Of a DNA stretch of 50,000 nucleotides, positions 23,024 through 36,299 are shown one piece after another. Numbering within the stretch: position 1 is the stretch's first letter; each line of letters begins with the position of its first letter. Source of the stretch: Glandiceps talaboti (lineage: Eukaryota; Hemichordata; Enteropneusta; Spengelidae); assembly GCF_964340395.1 (NCBI RefSeq), contig NC_135567.1:11459484-11509483 (forward strand), read 5' to 3'. Made by a program: the position numbers and the translations under genes. The notes under the pieces are model-generated. The model was given only the letters and a program-made list of their open reading frames with translations. It was not told the DNA's origin and made no database searches.

Positions 23024-23384
23024 CTAAAATGTGTAAATGCAGTAAATGAAATATTGAGTTCGCAATTAGCTTACTCCAAAGTCATAATCAGGACAACACA
23101 CACTCATCTAAATTTCTCCCGATATCTCTAAGATTCTTCCAGTGCTCATCACATTGTGATCTATATACTTTTTACTTAATAGTGATTGTGATATCACGAT
23201 TTCCATTATCTCTAACTGTGATCCCCCTGACTACATGCTTCAAATATGACAAGGCCAAAGTTTGTATACTCTACATTTACAAGTATATTGTTTACAACCT
23301 TCTTAACACAAAAGGATGGTGGTTTTATTTAAATATCAAGTAATCTTTTTTTTATAATGGATAGTTCTTTAAGTCTATGAACGC

Positions 23385-23604
23385 TTATCTCCCACCATGT
23401 CCAATGAAGGCCTTTCCTCATGGGATCAGTGTTAATGCAGGATGAAACCGGAATACCCGGGGAAAACCTGCGATGTTCGGTAGAGTTAAACTGAACATCA
23501 CTCTTCTTACTTACAGTGTGGTAAATTTAATCAAACCCTGATTGGGTACGAACCACTGACGCATGTGGTAAGTGGTTAGTGGTATTTAACCACTTGGCCA
23601 CCGA
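23385..23604 (-). mobile_element. tRNA-derived SINE (diverged)
   Basis: On the minus strand it starts with a tRNA-like head: A-box-like TGGCCAAGTGGTTAA (23586-23600) and B-box-like GGTTCGTACCC (23544-23554), then a body containing CGCAGGTTTTCCCCGGGTAT and TCCGGTTTCATCC (about 23440-23480). The internal promoter boxes and the body after them are the standard SINE layout. Decayed relatives lie near 26230-26400 and 27310-27510 within block B. Confidence 0.65.
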
Positions 23605-26229
23605 CAACCAGGCATATGACCATCGCGTACCTCTGAATTCCCTTGATTGTAAATAAATGTGTACATGGCATGAGTCATTAGCACCTATGTACCACTAGCA
23701 TTCCAGTACGGCTGGTACTGAAGGACAGGTACCTCAAGTTAGGTTTTTTACACCCTGCAGGTGTTCCATAAATACTTGATACACACGTGTTATTAGTTGA
23801 AGACATATTTCATATATTTGCACAGGAATAAACAGATTTCAAAACTCAAAAACATTCATATTCGTAAATTTACAATATTTCATAATATTATTTATATGCG
23901 TTAGTGATTTATGAAGTTAATTTCTGTAAATGGTCATTAACTGTTGCACAATCCCGATCAACATATTGTCAGCAAACTACTATGGTCACATGACAAAGTA
24001 CTCGAAGATGATATACTTAGCATGCTGAACTATGCAAAGTAAAATTATTGCTGGAGTCTATACTGAACACTTTCATATTTTTTCTTGTCTATATTTAACT
24101 GCAACGGTCGTTGGGAAATGTTTGAATATTTTGATTTCAAATTCCAATACAAGTTCCGAAAACTGACATTTTCTCTATATAAAATATACATAGCAATGCT
24201 AGGATGTGCAGTAAAATAAATCAGGTAATGTCTAGTCGGTCAAAGGTGAAATTTACCATTGATGATGTAGTAATACCTAAGGGTTTCGCCGAAAGGATGT
24301 GTTCTAGACACAAACACAAATACGGGGTAAATAATTATGTATACCAAATCAAATGTATATTTCATAGTGTTGGTTATGTCACTTTGACTTCAGCATGGCA
24401 CGGAACTAAGTAACTAGTCTGTTATCATATATTTGTCTTTATCCTGTGATCATGTTATATCAACGCTTACACTGGTGATGACCTCTTTGAATATTGATTA
24501 TGTGCGTTTTTTATCTTTATGTAGTTTGAAACAACAATGAAGTACCATCTCAGGGTTCTACATAATTTAAAGGCGTAAACAGGAGAGTCAACCGTTTACA
24601 TACTGCTACATACAGTCTGACAGTGTTTTTTTACACTTGGTACAATTTTACTTCATATTTTGATCTTGTTAAATGTCAATGTGTAACAGTGCAAGCATTT
24701 CCTTCGTCTAGCCAATCAAATATAAGTGACTAAGGGAGACCTTGCGATTTCAAGCTATTTTTTATTTTTTATTTTTTATTTTTTTTTTTGCGTCATTACA
24801 CCCTGCAGGTTTCCCTAAATACTTAACACACACGTGAAACGGTCGTTATTAGTTGGAGAAAAAATTAATATATTTTTACATGAAATAAAATATTTTTAAA
24901 TATATTTGTACAGGAATAAACAAATTTCAAAACTCCAAAAAATGTCAAAACATTCATATCGGTAAATTTGCAATATTTCATAATATTATTTTAATATGGG
25001 TTAGTGATTTGTGAAGTTCATTTTTCTAATTGGTCATTAACTGTTACATAATCCTAGTCACCATATTGTCAGCAAACTACTGTAGTCACATGACAAAGTA
25101 CTCGAGGATTGCATATTTGACGACGACATTAATCGTAATTACTACATACACGTTTTTGTTTTTCGTTTCATCACAGTTTATATATAGAAGCTGTCACTTT
25201 AACTTGAACAGGACCAAACACAATTTTATATACGATGCATACAACTTTGAGTCAACAGTTTGCTTTTAAACGACCATGGCATACTGAACTATGCAAAGTA
25301 AAAGTATTTATGTAATCTATATTGATCACTTTCATATTTTTCTTGGCCATTATTTTGAGCTGCAACAGTTATCGAGTGATGTTTGCATATTTGATTTGAA
25401 ATTCCAAAACAAGTTATGAAAAACTGACTTTCTTCTCTATATAAAACATACATGTCAATGCTTGAGTGTGATGTAAAACAAACCAGGTAAGGGGTAGTCG
25501 GTCAAAGGTAATCATTTCCTTACGGCAATACTTGTGGAGTTTCGCCCAAACGATGTGTACTTTGGCTAGACTCAAAAACAAACACCTGTACGTCTTTACC
25601 TTAACTACATCAGATATACTGTTTATAGGTCTGGTTAATTCAATTTAACGCGGGAAGGGAACTAATATTAATTAGTCTGTTATCATAGATCTGTCCTTAA
25701 TTAGTGACCATTTCATCATTAACACAGGTGATTACCGGCGACTTGAATAAGATCACCTCCCTAACGCTAACACCCACGGTGGCATTTTAAATGCCGATTA
25801 TATACCCTAATGTGTTTTCTAGTTAGTTGTGCTAACAATGAGAGTCACTCCTGGGTGGTACAGAATTTGAAGGCGTAAAGCGGAGAGTAGACAACCGTTC
25901 ACCTACTACCAGACACAGCATGACAGTGATATTTTAAACTGGATAACCTTCTACTTCATATTTTCCAAAAAAAAACATGTCAACGTTAGTCAATACAATC
26001 ATTGGTTTTGTTCAGCCAATGTGATATTAGTGACCCAAGGGGAACTTGCAATTTCAAACCAAAGAAGACAAAATAAACTCGAGTAATTTTCGACTGAATG
26101 AAGAAAAACATTGGTTGTACAAAATATGATATTTGTGCAATCATGTTTATGAAATTTTGGAAAAGCGTTAATAATAATGTATGTGTATACTGGAGAGTTC
26201 ATTAAGAATACACTATTCTTTTCATGAAA

Positions 26230-26400
26230 TAAAATAATGAGGATGAGATCGAGTATAGTGTCCTGTGAAAAATTGTCCTGTTCGGTAGAGGCAGAATGAA
26301 CTCTTCTTACTTTGTGTCACAATTGTAACCACACTCAAAACGGTGTTCGAAAACCCTAGTTGCAGTAATAATAGGTATGTGATGTCACTACTCGACCACT
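26230..26400 (-). mobile_element. Decayed SINE copy
   Basis: It shares GTTCGGTAGAG, CTCTTCTTACTT and a GTGTTCGAAAACCCTAG remnant of the head with the SINE at 23385-23604. Carried as part of a block-B unit. Confidence 0.45.
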
Positions 26401-27309
26401 AATGTTAACAACGTTAAGTAGATAATGGTTACTTTGAACGTTTATGGATTTGAGATTAAGTACCACAGATCTAAAGACGTAACAGTGCGTTACTGTGATT
26501 TAGAATGATCAGTGTATATAAATAGTTTACACCAATCAATGATATCAGTGTATAGCCTAATTACCCCACCCTGTATGTAATATATGGGAAAACAGAATTG
26601 TCTGCTGTCTGACTTCTCTATGCAACGAGGGCAACATCAGCTTTGATGACAATTAAAGAAAAGGTGGTTTGATCATCCTTTTTTTGGATAATCTAGATTT
26701 CATATCACATAGTATTATCTTGTGTACACGTACGCTCGACAATCAGATGAAGCAAATACTCCCAGTACACAAGACAATTATCGATTAATTGACTCGTTTA
26801 TGTTACGAGGTGCCACAAACAAACAACGAACACCTGCTCAATTATCAAGACATCTTGTCAAATTGATCATTAGCGGTTTTCTTTAACTTTATGTAGTTTA
26901 CAACAACAACAACGAAGTACCATCTCAAGGTTGTACAGGATTTGTAGGCGTGAGGAAGAGAGTCGTCAACCTTTCGCCTACTGCCTAATACAGTATGACA
27001 GTGCTATTTTACACTGGGTAAAATTTTACTTCATATTTTGGGGAATGTCAATGTGAAAAAGTCCAATCACTTTCCTCACTTAGCCAAGGAAACATAACTG
27101 CCCTAAAGTGACCTTGCTATTTCAGGTTATGAAGACAAAAGACAAATACCTTAGGTATCGAGTATGCTCAGATTAAACGAAGAAAAACAGTGGTGATACA
27201 ATTATAGTTGTGAAATAAAATTTATGGAATTCTGAAATAGCATTAATAATAATATCCATATATACTGGAGAGTTTGTTAGGTATAAACAGTTGTTGCTAA
27301 GATTTCACA

Positions 27310-27510
27310 ACAAAATGAAGGCCATCTCTCATGGGTTCGGTATCAGTGAAGGAGGCGATCAAGGAAAGTGTCCAGAGAAAGCCTGCATTGTTCGTCAGAG
27401 TAAAAATTGAAGTACTTCTATGTAGTGTCACAATTTTAATCAAACTAAAAAATAGTACACGAACACTGACTGCAGTATTAATATGTGTGTGATTTCACCA
27501 CTCGGTCACT
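27310..27510 (-). mobile_element. Decayed SINE copy
   Basis: It shares ATGAAGGCC, CTCATGGG, the GAAAGCCTGCATTGTTCG body and a diverged head with the SINE at 23385-23604. Also within a block-B unit. Confidence 0.45.
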
Positions 27511-28694
27511 AACGTTAACAACGTTAAGTGAATAATGGTGACTTTGAACGTTTATGACTCTGAGATTAAGTACCACAGATTAACAAAACGTAAAAGTACG
27601 TTATCGTGATTTTAGAATGATCATGGTATAAATAGTTTACTGTTATGAGTTTATAGTTGAAATACACCACGGTGCATGTAATATGTGTAAGAATTGAATA
27701 CACAGTTATCCGTAAAGTGAGTTCTGTATAAAACGTGGGCAACATCAGCTTTGGAGATTTGGTCATCTTGTTTATGTAATCTAGATTTCATATAGCAGTG
27801 CTATCTTGTTTACACGTACGCTCGACAATCAGATGAAGCCGGCACTCCCAGTACACAAGACAATTATCGATTAATTTACTCGTTTATGGTACGAGGTGCC
27901 ACAAACAACGAACACCTGTTTAATTATCACGAATTTTATCAAGACACAGAACATAGAGTCAGATAAATCAGATTATTTTGTAAGAAAATTAGTTCACAAT
28001 CATTGAAACAGATAAGCCCTCAGTGGTGGTCAAACAATTAATGTTGTTCACGTGAATCTCCATTAATAGATTGTGTTCATCAATTTACGTCATCCTCAAC
28101 GGTAGAATTTCAATTACTTATGATTCCAATTAAGTAATAAGGAAAGATAATTATGTAAGAGCAACTAAAATAATATTTTTTTAATTCACTATGCAAAACC
28201 TTACTACATTAAATAAATCATAGTGTTTGCTCACTTTAAAAAAAATGAAGATTTAGTGTACATTAAATTTTTATGTTACTATTTGGACTCATGAGATATT
28301 ATATCATTAATTGATTGATCTCTTGCTTGCTTGATTAAATGATTGATTGATTGATTGATTAGTGAAGCATTTTTATTAGCTAGTAAATCTTAGTGTCATG
28401 CATATAAAACTTGTAGAACGAAATGTATGAACGACTCGTGAGGGCGATGTACAGCCAAGATAGCATCAATACAAGATAAGACAATTGTTAATGTTGTACA
28501 TTGTCTACTCTACAAGTATATGAGATCTGGATATTATTTATATGTATGGTTGCTTTTTTTTATAATAGTTTACACATGGAAGGTGGCCATATTTTGTAAT
28601 CAAACTTTTATCTTAAATTAACATATTTTGCATATAGTCATGTTCAACGCACAAAATGGGGCTTTTTTGAATGAGAGTTTAGCGCTAAAATTTA

Positions 28695-28815
28695 AAGGGC
28701 ATGTTATTATAATTACTTCCCACCAGTAACACCACTAGGCAGTTGTTGGTGCGAGCTCATGATCGTACCCCAGAAAATCAGGTATTGATGTTATGTATCA
28801 AGTCGAGTGTGGTGG
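28695..28815 (+). pseudogene. Small relic of a Penelope-like element
   Basis: It resembles the start of the endonuclease part at 16895-17000: ACCACTAGGCAGTTGTTGGT against AGCACCTTGAGGCAGTTGCC, then a GTATCAAGTCGAGTGTGGTG block matching GTATCACATCAAGTGTGGGG. The translated phrase Thr-Arg-Gln-Leu-Leu-Val-Arg matches the conserved motif upstream of GIY-YIG. Only about 120 bp remain. Confidence 0.6.
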
Positions 28816-28889
28816 GGGTTGATTTTTTAAAATTAAAAAACAAAACAAAAAAAACACGTTTTTTTTCCTATCAAATTTTTTATTTAATG

Positions 28890-29225
28890 TTTGAAAGAAA
28901 AACGTTTGACTCATATCAATTTTCATTTGCAAATCAATTTCCAACTTAACACCATTTTCATTTTCACTTGCATTTTCATTTCACATTCATTTAAACTTGC
29001 ATTTGCAAATCGAGTTCAAGTTTATTTTCATTTTCACTTGCATTTTCGTTGCAAATTCAATTTCACTTCATTTGCAAATCGATTATTTTTATTTCAAGTT
29101 CATTTTAATTTTCACTTTCATTTGCAAATCAATTTTTATTTTCAAAACTTGTTCATTTTCACTTGCATTTGCAAAACAATTATTTTTGTTTTAAATTAAT
29201 TTTTATTCCCACTTACATTTGCAAA
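28890..29225. repeat. TTTGCAAAT-rich minisatellite, left arm of an inverted repeat
   Basis: Units built from CATTTGCAAATC, CACTTGCATTTTC and TTTCATTTTCACTTGC recur irregularly over about 330 bases. An inverted version lies at 29780-29960. The Phe/Ile-rich open frames are artefacts of T-rich units. Confidence 0.7.
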
Positions 29226-29779
29226 TGTCAGTCGTAGCAACCCCTTTCCAAATACCACGCACCGAAAGTCAAGCAGTACATTTCGTCCTAGTCATAAAAT
29301 AGAATTTCGATACCTGTTCATTCTTTAAATGTGTGTCAGTCGCTTGAGAAGTGATAACCTGTCGTGGAGGTAACGAAATCGTTCAGCCTTCAATGCTGAA
29401 TGCGTGGTATTTCCCAGCATGCCCTGCCCTGGGAGGTACATCCGGGCGGGGTAGTTTGATAGTGGTGTACTAGTATAAGTTTGCTGTCGGTCGGATTGTT
29501 TTTCCACCCCAAAAAGGTAATTGTATCTACGCTGTAGCGTTTTAAAAGAAGCATAGAATAAAGAAATATGTAACTTTATTAATTTATGCATGTTAAAATT
29601 GTCTGTGATTAGATGTTGTAAATGTGTGATAGTATAAAATCTTCCCATGTAAATCTAATAGTAAACTCATCTAGTCATGTAAATGGTTACCTTGTAGGAT
29701 GTGATTATAAACCCAGGTATATAAATGGGTACATGTTAAAACCGTTAGGAGACAAAGTCATATTAATGTGTGCTATTTC

Positions 29780-29960
29780 CAAACGCAAGAGAAATTGAAA
29801 ATGAACTTAAAATGAAAATCGAATTCGTAATGTAAGTGAACATGAAAATGAATTTGAAATTAAAACCATTTGCATATGCAAGTGGAAACGATGTTAACTA
29901 AGAAATTGATAAGCAAATGAACATTGATATGAACAAGACTTTTATCTTTCTTTTAAATGA
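29780..29960. repeat. Right (inverted) arm of the TTTGCAAAT minisatellite
   Basis: Its reverse complement contains TTCATATCAATGTTCATTTG and CCACTTGCATATGCAAATGG, which align with TCATATCAATTTTCATTTGC and CACTTGCATTT units of the left arm. The spacer is about 550 bp. Confidence 0.6.
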
Positions 29961-30009
29961 AAATTTACATGCTATTAAAAAAAGAAAAAAAGTTTGTCAT
30001 GTTAATTTA

Positions 30010-30840
30010 ATAAAAAATATCAAATATGTTATATAACAGCTGTGTGCAACTCATCTCTTAATTTCTGTCAATGGAGGCACATATTGTAGAAACTAGACAG
30101 ATGTAAATAATGCTGAGTGGTATTTTCAGAAACCCTCCACTTTTCCTTTATGTGTCACCAACCATCACCTAAAACGTATGGCACGAACACTAAATTGGAA
30201 ACATATCCCAGGACCAGGCGTGTTTGGGCACTTGAATTTTGTTTACATTTTTTTTGTTTTCACCGAAGCAGATAATGTTATCAAAATGACATAGCAGGAC
30301 AGAAATTTAGACAAATTTAGACTTAAGGCATACCAATCTAATGATAACATTTTGACGCACTTAATGGAGATGATTATTTAAACCTACATATTTGAGTTAT
30401 CAAACTGCTTTTCACATTCCCACAACTGGACTACGTTATATACGTTACACCCTCACAGATTTGATAGTCGAGCACACTTCGTCTGCTTGACATTCAGAAA
30501 GACGAATAGTCAACCGCCTGCAGGTTCATTAACTTTAGTTTTGCTAACAACTTACCCTGTTGGTTATATTAACACAAAAGAAATGTGCATTAGTATAGAC
30601 ATGAACTATTTCTTTGAAAATAAACAAAAAATAAACAAATAAACAAATACATAAAAAAATATATTCTAGTAAGAACAAGAAACACCTCACCCAAACATAA
30701 TTTAGATGTGAATGACCCTAAACAGATACTAATTAATGTAGATAAAAAATTAGAATTGAAAACAAAAATTAAAAAAATATTTTTTCGAAAAAAGAAAATA
30801 TAAAATAAAAAAATCCTAGCATTGTCCTGCACTACTATTG
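30010..30840. other. No supported gene
   Basis: AT-rich sequence between the TTTGCAAAT inverted repeat and block C. The 80-codon Phe-rich minus frame near 30590 is from an A-rich stretch. Confidence 0.5.
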
Positions 30841-31766
30841 ATTGACATGGAATGCAGGTGCATGCGCAATAAGGTGTACATGTCTATTTAAAATTTAAAC
30901 GAGCTGGAGTTGTTCACTGAAATAAAGCCGGATGAATCAATCCACCATCCTGCTCTTTCAATAATCAGAAGCTAAAGCGTTACATTTGTTTTTAATGCAT
31001 CAATGTCGATTAGACAGAAATATTTATTTCTGTAGCACACAAAGATATATTTTCATATGAGAACTTTCATAAAAAACAACATTTTATAAAATTGCATACC
31101 TATAGCCAGGTATGCAAATAATGGTTACCATGACAACGGTATTGAATTAAAAAATACACAACAATTTTGAATTATTTACGGTGTAAAATCTGCAAGCCAT
31201 TCAATAAAATGTAAGGAGTGAGGTGTATTTGTTTGGTAAATTATTTGCTCGAGTTTTCTATTTATAGTCTATACCAGCTACGGAATAGTACTTCAAGAGG
31301 GTACCTGGAAAAAAGGTCACCATCTATGACCTCGACTAGTTGAATTTTGCAGGTATACATTTAGTCAGCTGTGATTAATTATGACCACAAGTGGTGTTGC
31401 TTTTACTTTAGTCTATTGCCGTAAGAAAGTAACATGTTGGAGGTTTATTCTTGATTATGCAAATTAGTCAGCTGCGTGCAAGTCATTTGTTCAGCCAAGG
31501 AAAATGGGAGTGACTTAAGGGGCTTTGTCTTTATGAGGCACGAGACAAGTAGTGACAAAACCCTTTGTTCACAATTACTTTGCGGCTGAATGAAGAAAAT
31601 ATTATAGAATAAAATAGTTATACCAGCGCCATTAATATCAACAAACAGTCGGGGAAAGAAATGGCAATTGTAATTTGCTAACTCATACTTCGAACACAGC
31701 AGAACAAGTGACGTAGACATGTGTTGTAGTGATTTTTCTCAATCTCTATGCACCCTCTTAACACTT

Positions 31767-31866
31767 GTCTCACCTGATATACATATAATGATTACTACTA
31801 CAACGACGGGCGGGCGAACTCACATGATAGAGATGTTCCTAAAATGTTCAAAAAAGGTCAACCTGC
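31767..31866 (+). pseudogene. Strongly diverged copy of the Cys-containing exon (block C)
   Basis: Only RTHMIEMFLK and a following Cys align with the intact copies; the CYNxC part is replaced by a Thr run from an ACT/ACA-rich stretch. Confidence 0.3.
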
Positions 31867-33861
31867 TTCAATGTTATTCTACACCATTATGTCCATATCG
31901 TAATTTGATTCCCTATTGAAACGTTACATGCAAGAGACTGACACACAATGCTGAAGTGTTATGAAAAGAATGCTGCACACTATCACTACTTCAAAATGGT
32001 GGGGTTAATTGTGTGAATTGTCATCCTATTCAAAGCTTTCGTAACTACCGCCTCAACTGAACGATATCGCGTGTATATGATACTATACAGAACGTACTCA
32101 CCCAGTGATATAAAATGCAAGAGGATGCGCAACAAGGTGTGAGTGTTTGCTTGAGAGGTACTTTATCAAAATGACATGTTTGCGAGAGGTAGCGATGTTC
32201 ACTGAAATAAGCTGAATCAAGCCACGAATGAAGTCAGAAAAAAAGCAGGAATGTTCACTAGTCAAAGTGCTACATTTGTTTTTAATACACCAGTGCCTAT
32301 CGGACAATACACTTTCGTAAAAACCATTATCAATGTAGCACGTGCCGATATATTTCCATGTAAGAACTTTTATAACAAACGCCAAATTTCTGAAATCACA
32401 TAGCTATGAAAATAGTGGCTACCATGACAACGATAATGTGTTGACGAATACATGACAGTTCCGAAATATTTGCAAAATTTCTAGGTTGTTGTCTGGGGAG
32501 GGGGGTAGACGCTCCAGGGGTATAGCTCGTGGTAGAGGAAGCACTTAACTTGGCAGCTCGAAGTAGATATTATATAATTATGACAGATTTATAGTTTAAA
32601 ATTTTCAAGCCATCTAATACACTTTGAGTGAGTGAGATGTATTTGTTCGGAGAATTATTTGCTTGGTCTATCTATGTACAGTCTATATCAACTGAGAAAT
32701 AGTCCTGAAAGAGGGTACCTGGAAAAAAGGTCACCCTTCTGTGACCTCAACTAACTGAATTTTTCATGTGTGCACTGAGACAGTTGAGTTCGAAATTAAT
32801 GACAATAAGTAATGTAGATTTTATGATTTCTTATTGATGTAAGAAAATAACGTCGAAAATTGGTATATTTGTTACTTTTGATTTTGCAAATTATTCAGAT
32901 GAATGCACGTCTTTTCCATCATTTGTTGTAGGATACTGAAGTATGACGTCATCGCTGTCCTCCAAATTTAAAAGTTGTGCTGTTTATAAATATTATAAAC
33001 CTAAATTTTGTGGTATAATAATTTTACCTGCTGAAAATATGTTGTATTTGTGTGAGTAATAACTACAATGCCATTCCCTCGCTTTCTACTGAATCGAATA
33101 TCAAGTTTACTTGTACAATATGTATTAATTATTTGCATATTTATAATAGTTATTATTAATTTTATTATATTATACCAAAATATAATGCTTAATATGTATT
33201 CATATCAATCCACGGTAGTTGAAAGAAGAGACTACTCACACGAGCTATCCACGCTCAAGCTTGCACAGCATATGAACAGTACAATGTCACAACAATAGGT
33301 TTTAATTTTTATCGAAAAAATATAACCATAAATCGTAGACAGTGCCCTTATAGTATATTGATTTTTGACATGTTGCCTTATTTATTGTGTGGTGATATTC
33401 GTAAATAGTAAATCATCAAAAATGGGCAAATAGCGTTGCACACTCAAAAAAAAAATCAAATGTGCCGTCACCCTATTCAAAGCGCTCATAACCCCCGCCG
33501 AATGACTTTGCGTGTACTGTTGTTAGGATACAGGATGTACTCAGTGTAGGCATGGGACAGAATTGCATAAAGACGAACATATAATTTTTAGGATGTTTTC
33601 CGGTTTGAATCTTCCCTGTGGATATCTAAATTGAGACACTTTCGGGGAAAGGGTGTACAAGACATGATATATTATATATTACCACAACAGAAAACGACAC
33701 CGACTTGTGTAGAAGGTATTGTTTTAGAGGTTTCCTCACATAGGTTGAATTTGTAAACGACACTATGCCTCGATCGGTACGAATAACCGAAGCTGATTTA
33801 CTTCAAAGTGCGCCATCACTGATACTTGCTGTATGTATTTTGTATTCGGATACTTTTCTTA

Positions 33862-33999
33862 AGTTATCAATTTCGCATTGATGTCACTGGCTTTACATAT
33901 AAAGATATATGTTACAATGCCTGCCAAGCTCACATGCTGGAGACGTTTATAAAACTGTCAAGAGGTTTTAAATGTACTGGTACCATTATTTCATTTTAA
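33862..33999 (+). CDS. Candidate terminal exon of a small Cys-containing protein, block C copy 1
   Basis: The open frame ends TAA at 33997-33999 and contains GFTYKDICYNACQAHMLETF followed by a Lys-Leu-Ser-Arg-Gly-Phe segment and a third Cys. The same frame is open in the copies at 40675-40810 and 41655-41760. By hand count over 33 codons against the 41655 copy, differences at codon positions 1/2/3 are 5/5/14, the pattern of selected protein sequence. I do not recognise the family. No upstream exon or donor could be fixed, so the start is the limit of similarity, not a proven splice site. Confidence 0.4.
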   Translation, partial: SYQFRIDVTGFTYKDICYNACQAHMLETFIKLSRGFKCTGTIISF

Positions 34000-34190
34000 T
34001 ATGCACCGTTCAATTCGTGAACTTACCTATTTGTAATTGCATTAAAATTTTACAAGCAAATACATAATTGTTAAGAAAAGTATTACAAATAACCCCAACT
34101 CAGTGTCGTTAGTTGATTTCGTAACAAAACGATGCATGAGTATGTGCACGAATTTATGATTAGGACCTGGAGCAGTAGCAATAAGGTGTG

Positions 34191-34632
34191 ATTTTTTTTT
34201 TTACTTTAAAAAAAAAAAAACTTCTAAAAAAAAATCTTATTGTGCTGGGGATTCCTCCCAGCGATTTTCTGTTATTCTACAGAGATCCATTCGGGTTTGG
34301 GACTACATGACAGGGCTACGCTGCACGCTCCATATCACATTGCCGTGGAACTGTCAAGGCTTTCCCAGTCAGTCCACAGGCTATCCCAGAGTCACCCAGG
34401 CCCGGCAAACATAGCACCTGCGGACTCCGTGTGAGTAATCGTCCCGGACTTTTCGAGTCATTACTCCAGGAGTCCCCTCAAATTCGCACTCGTCTTGTGA
34501 GTGTGACACGGCTGAGTGATACAGCCTACCCATCGAGTCTGTAGAACACTCACCGTGGGTTTGGGTCGGTCACAGAAAAATCACCTGTTTCCAGTGGGAT
34601 TCGAATCTGTGACCACCCGACTGCTAATCCGG
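34191..34632 (-). mobile_element. tRNA-derived SINE, about 442 bp, with 9 bp target duplication
   Basis: On the minus strand the head reads CCGGATTAGCAGTCGGGTGG and contains a B-box (AGATTCGAATCCCACTGG), then a GC-richer body and an A/T-rich tail ending in homopolymer runs (34191-34240). It is flanked by TAAGGTGTG at 34182-34190 and 34633-34641. The block-C paralogue at 41010 (AATAAGGTATGAATGTTTGC) is the uninterrupted site. So this is a retroposed insertion later than the tandem duplication. Confidence 0.85.
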
Positions 34633-36019
34633 TAAGGTGTGTATGTTTGCGTGAGAGGCACTTTATCAAATGACACACTTACACGATCGCGAAGTGACGA
34701 CGTTCACTGAAATAAGACCGAAATCAATCCATAACTTCACCCATGCTATTTTGAAAATGACAAGTTTCTCACCAAAAGCTACATTTGTTGTCAACGCACA
34801 CATTCATATCCGACAACCAGAGCAAAGCATTTATCTATGTAGCACACTTAAAGATATTTTCATGAGAATTTTTCTAAGAAACACCCAAATCCTGAAATCA
34901 CAGTTATAGCCATTACTATGAAAATAATGGCTACCATGACAACGATATTGTATAAAAAAAATAATCACAGTTATGAATGATTGACGTGTAAAATTTGCAA
35001 CAATTATTTGCTAGAAATATATATTTACAGTAGACAGGCAATATCGACTGCTAAATAGTACATGGGGCTCAGAGAGGGTACCTGGACAAAGGTCACCTAT
35101 ATGTGACCTCGACTTGCTGAATTTTACAGATGTACACTAAGGCAGAAGAGAAGTGTTCTAAATTAGAGTATCATTCTCTCTGAAGATGACCTACTCTAAA
35201 ACCACATCAGGTAGGTTGTCCCTCACTAGTATACTAATATATGACAAAGAAAGTGGATAATACTGATAAATAAACATTAATACAAATGGCAACGAGTAAT
35301 ATTTCAAAATGATGACATTTACTGAATAAATACTCACGATATATAAGGCTTTCATAACTACCGACTTCACTGTACGATTTCGTGTAAATATTCTAGAGTG
35401 CTTTACGTACACACTTACTGGGTAGGTGATGTAAAATAAAGGAGCATGCGCAATAGGGTGTAAATGTTTGCTTAAAAGCCATTTCATCAAAATGATAAGT
35501 TTACAGGAGATGGCTTTGGTCGAGAAAATATACCAGTTCAATCAATCAATCAATCAATGACTGAATCAAGCCTGCTATTTTGAAAAGCAAAAAGTTTCAC
35601 GAGTGTTAAAGCACACCATTTGAGATCTCTAGCAGACGCAGATATAATTTCATATGAGAACTTTTATATCCAACTCCCGCCTGAAATGGATGATTGCGGG
35701 TGTATAGCCGCCACGATACACGACGTACTCACTAAGTGAAGCCATGCACATGAAGAATTGCATACAGACGAGCATGACATTTTCAGGACGGTTTCCGGTG
35801 TGAATTTTACTGATGAATGTATACATTAGAAGATTTTCTGAGGAATGGGGATATATGAAATGATTACAATGACAATCGACGCCGTTTCCTACAGAAGTAT
35901 GGTTTCAGGGGTTTCATACACAGGCTAAAATTGCTATGGCACTATGCCTCGTGAACAATGTAATTATGAGATTTGTTATACGATTGAAAGCTGGTAAGAC
36001 TTACTTCATAAAAATATTC

Positions 36020-36299
36020 CGGCGATGCCATAGCACTGCGTGATGAAGACTATCACTTCGGTATAAATTACAGAATACACTTTTTTGCCTAAATCTGGTC
36101 ATTACCGAATAAGTCCAAAAGTCAATGAAAGAAGTGATTTCCCGGTAAAAATATTTCCATCAGTCTCTAACACTGTATGCACACACAAGAAGCAAGGCTG
36201 GTTTCCTTTCACTTATGTACCACGTGTATCCATGCTAGACAAGACTGGTTAGGACAGGATATGTGTACAAGGGAAACATCTGGACTGTAATGAGATATA
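36020..36299 (+). pseudogene. Broken copy of the second Cys-containing exon (block C)
   Basis: It matches 38053-38364 but the ATG equivalent is ATA, a five-base loss near 36090 shifts the frame with a TAA, and a Gln codon has become TAG near 36250. The terminal TAG is retained. Confidence 0.5.

Noticed and set aside
23540-23605. Functional tRNA gene
   Set aside because: A- and B-box-like sequences are present, but the cloverleaf cannot be completed and a SINE body follows.
24204-24413. 69-codon plus-strand frame in block B
   Set aside because: The paralogue near 25470 has indels that destroy the frame.
28897-29225. Possible CRISPR-like or regulated repeat array
   Set aside because: Units vary in length and sequence with no unique spacers; it is a degenerate minisatellite in a eukaryotic context.
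32098-32385. 95-codon minus-strand frame in block C
   Set aside because: The paralogues at 34650 and 35450 keep only fragments of the frame and show no codon-position bias; probably non-coding repeat.
33068-33298. 76-codon frame with a hydrophobic segment, possible membrane protein
   Set aside because: The paralogous segment near 39220 aligns in DNA but has stops and no hydrophobic frame, so the frame is not conserved.
34240-34434. 64-codon plus-strand frame
   Set aside because: It lies entirely inside a tRNA-derived SINE.
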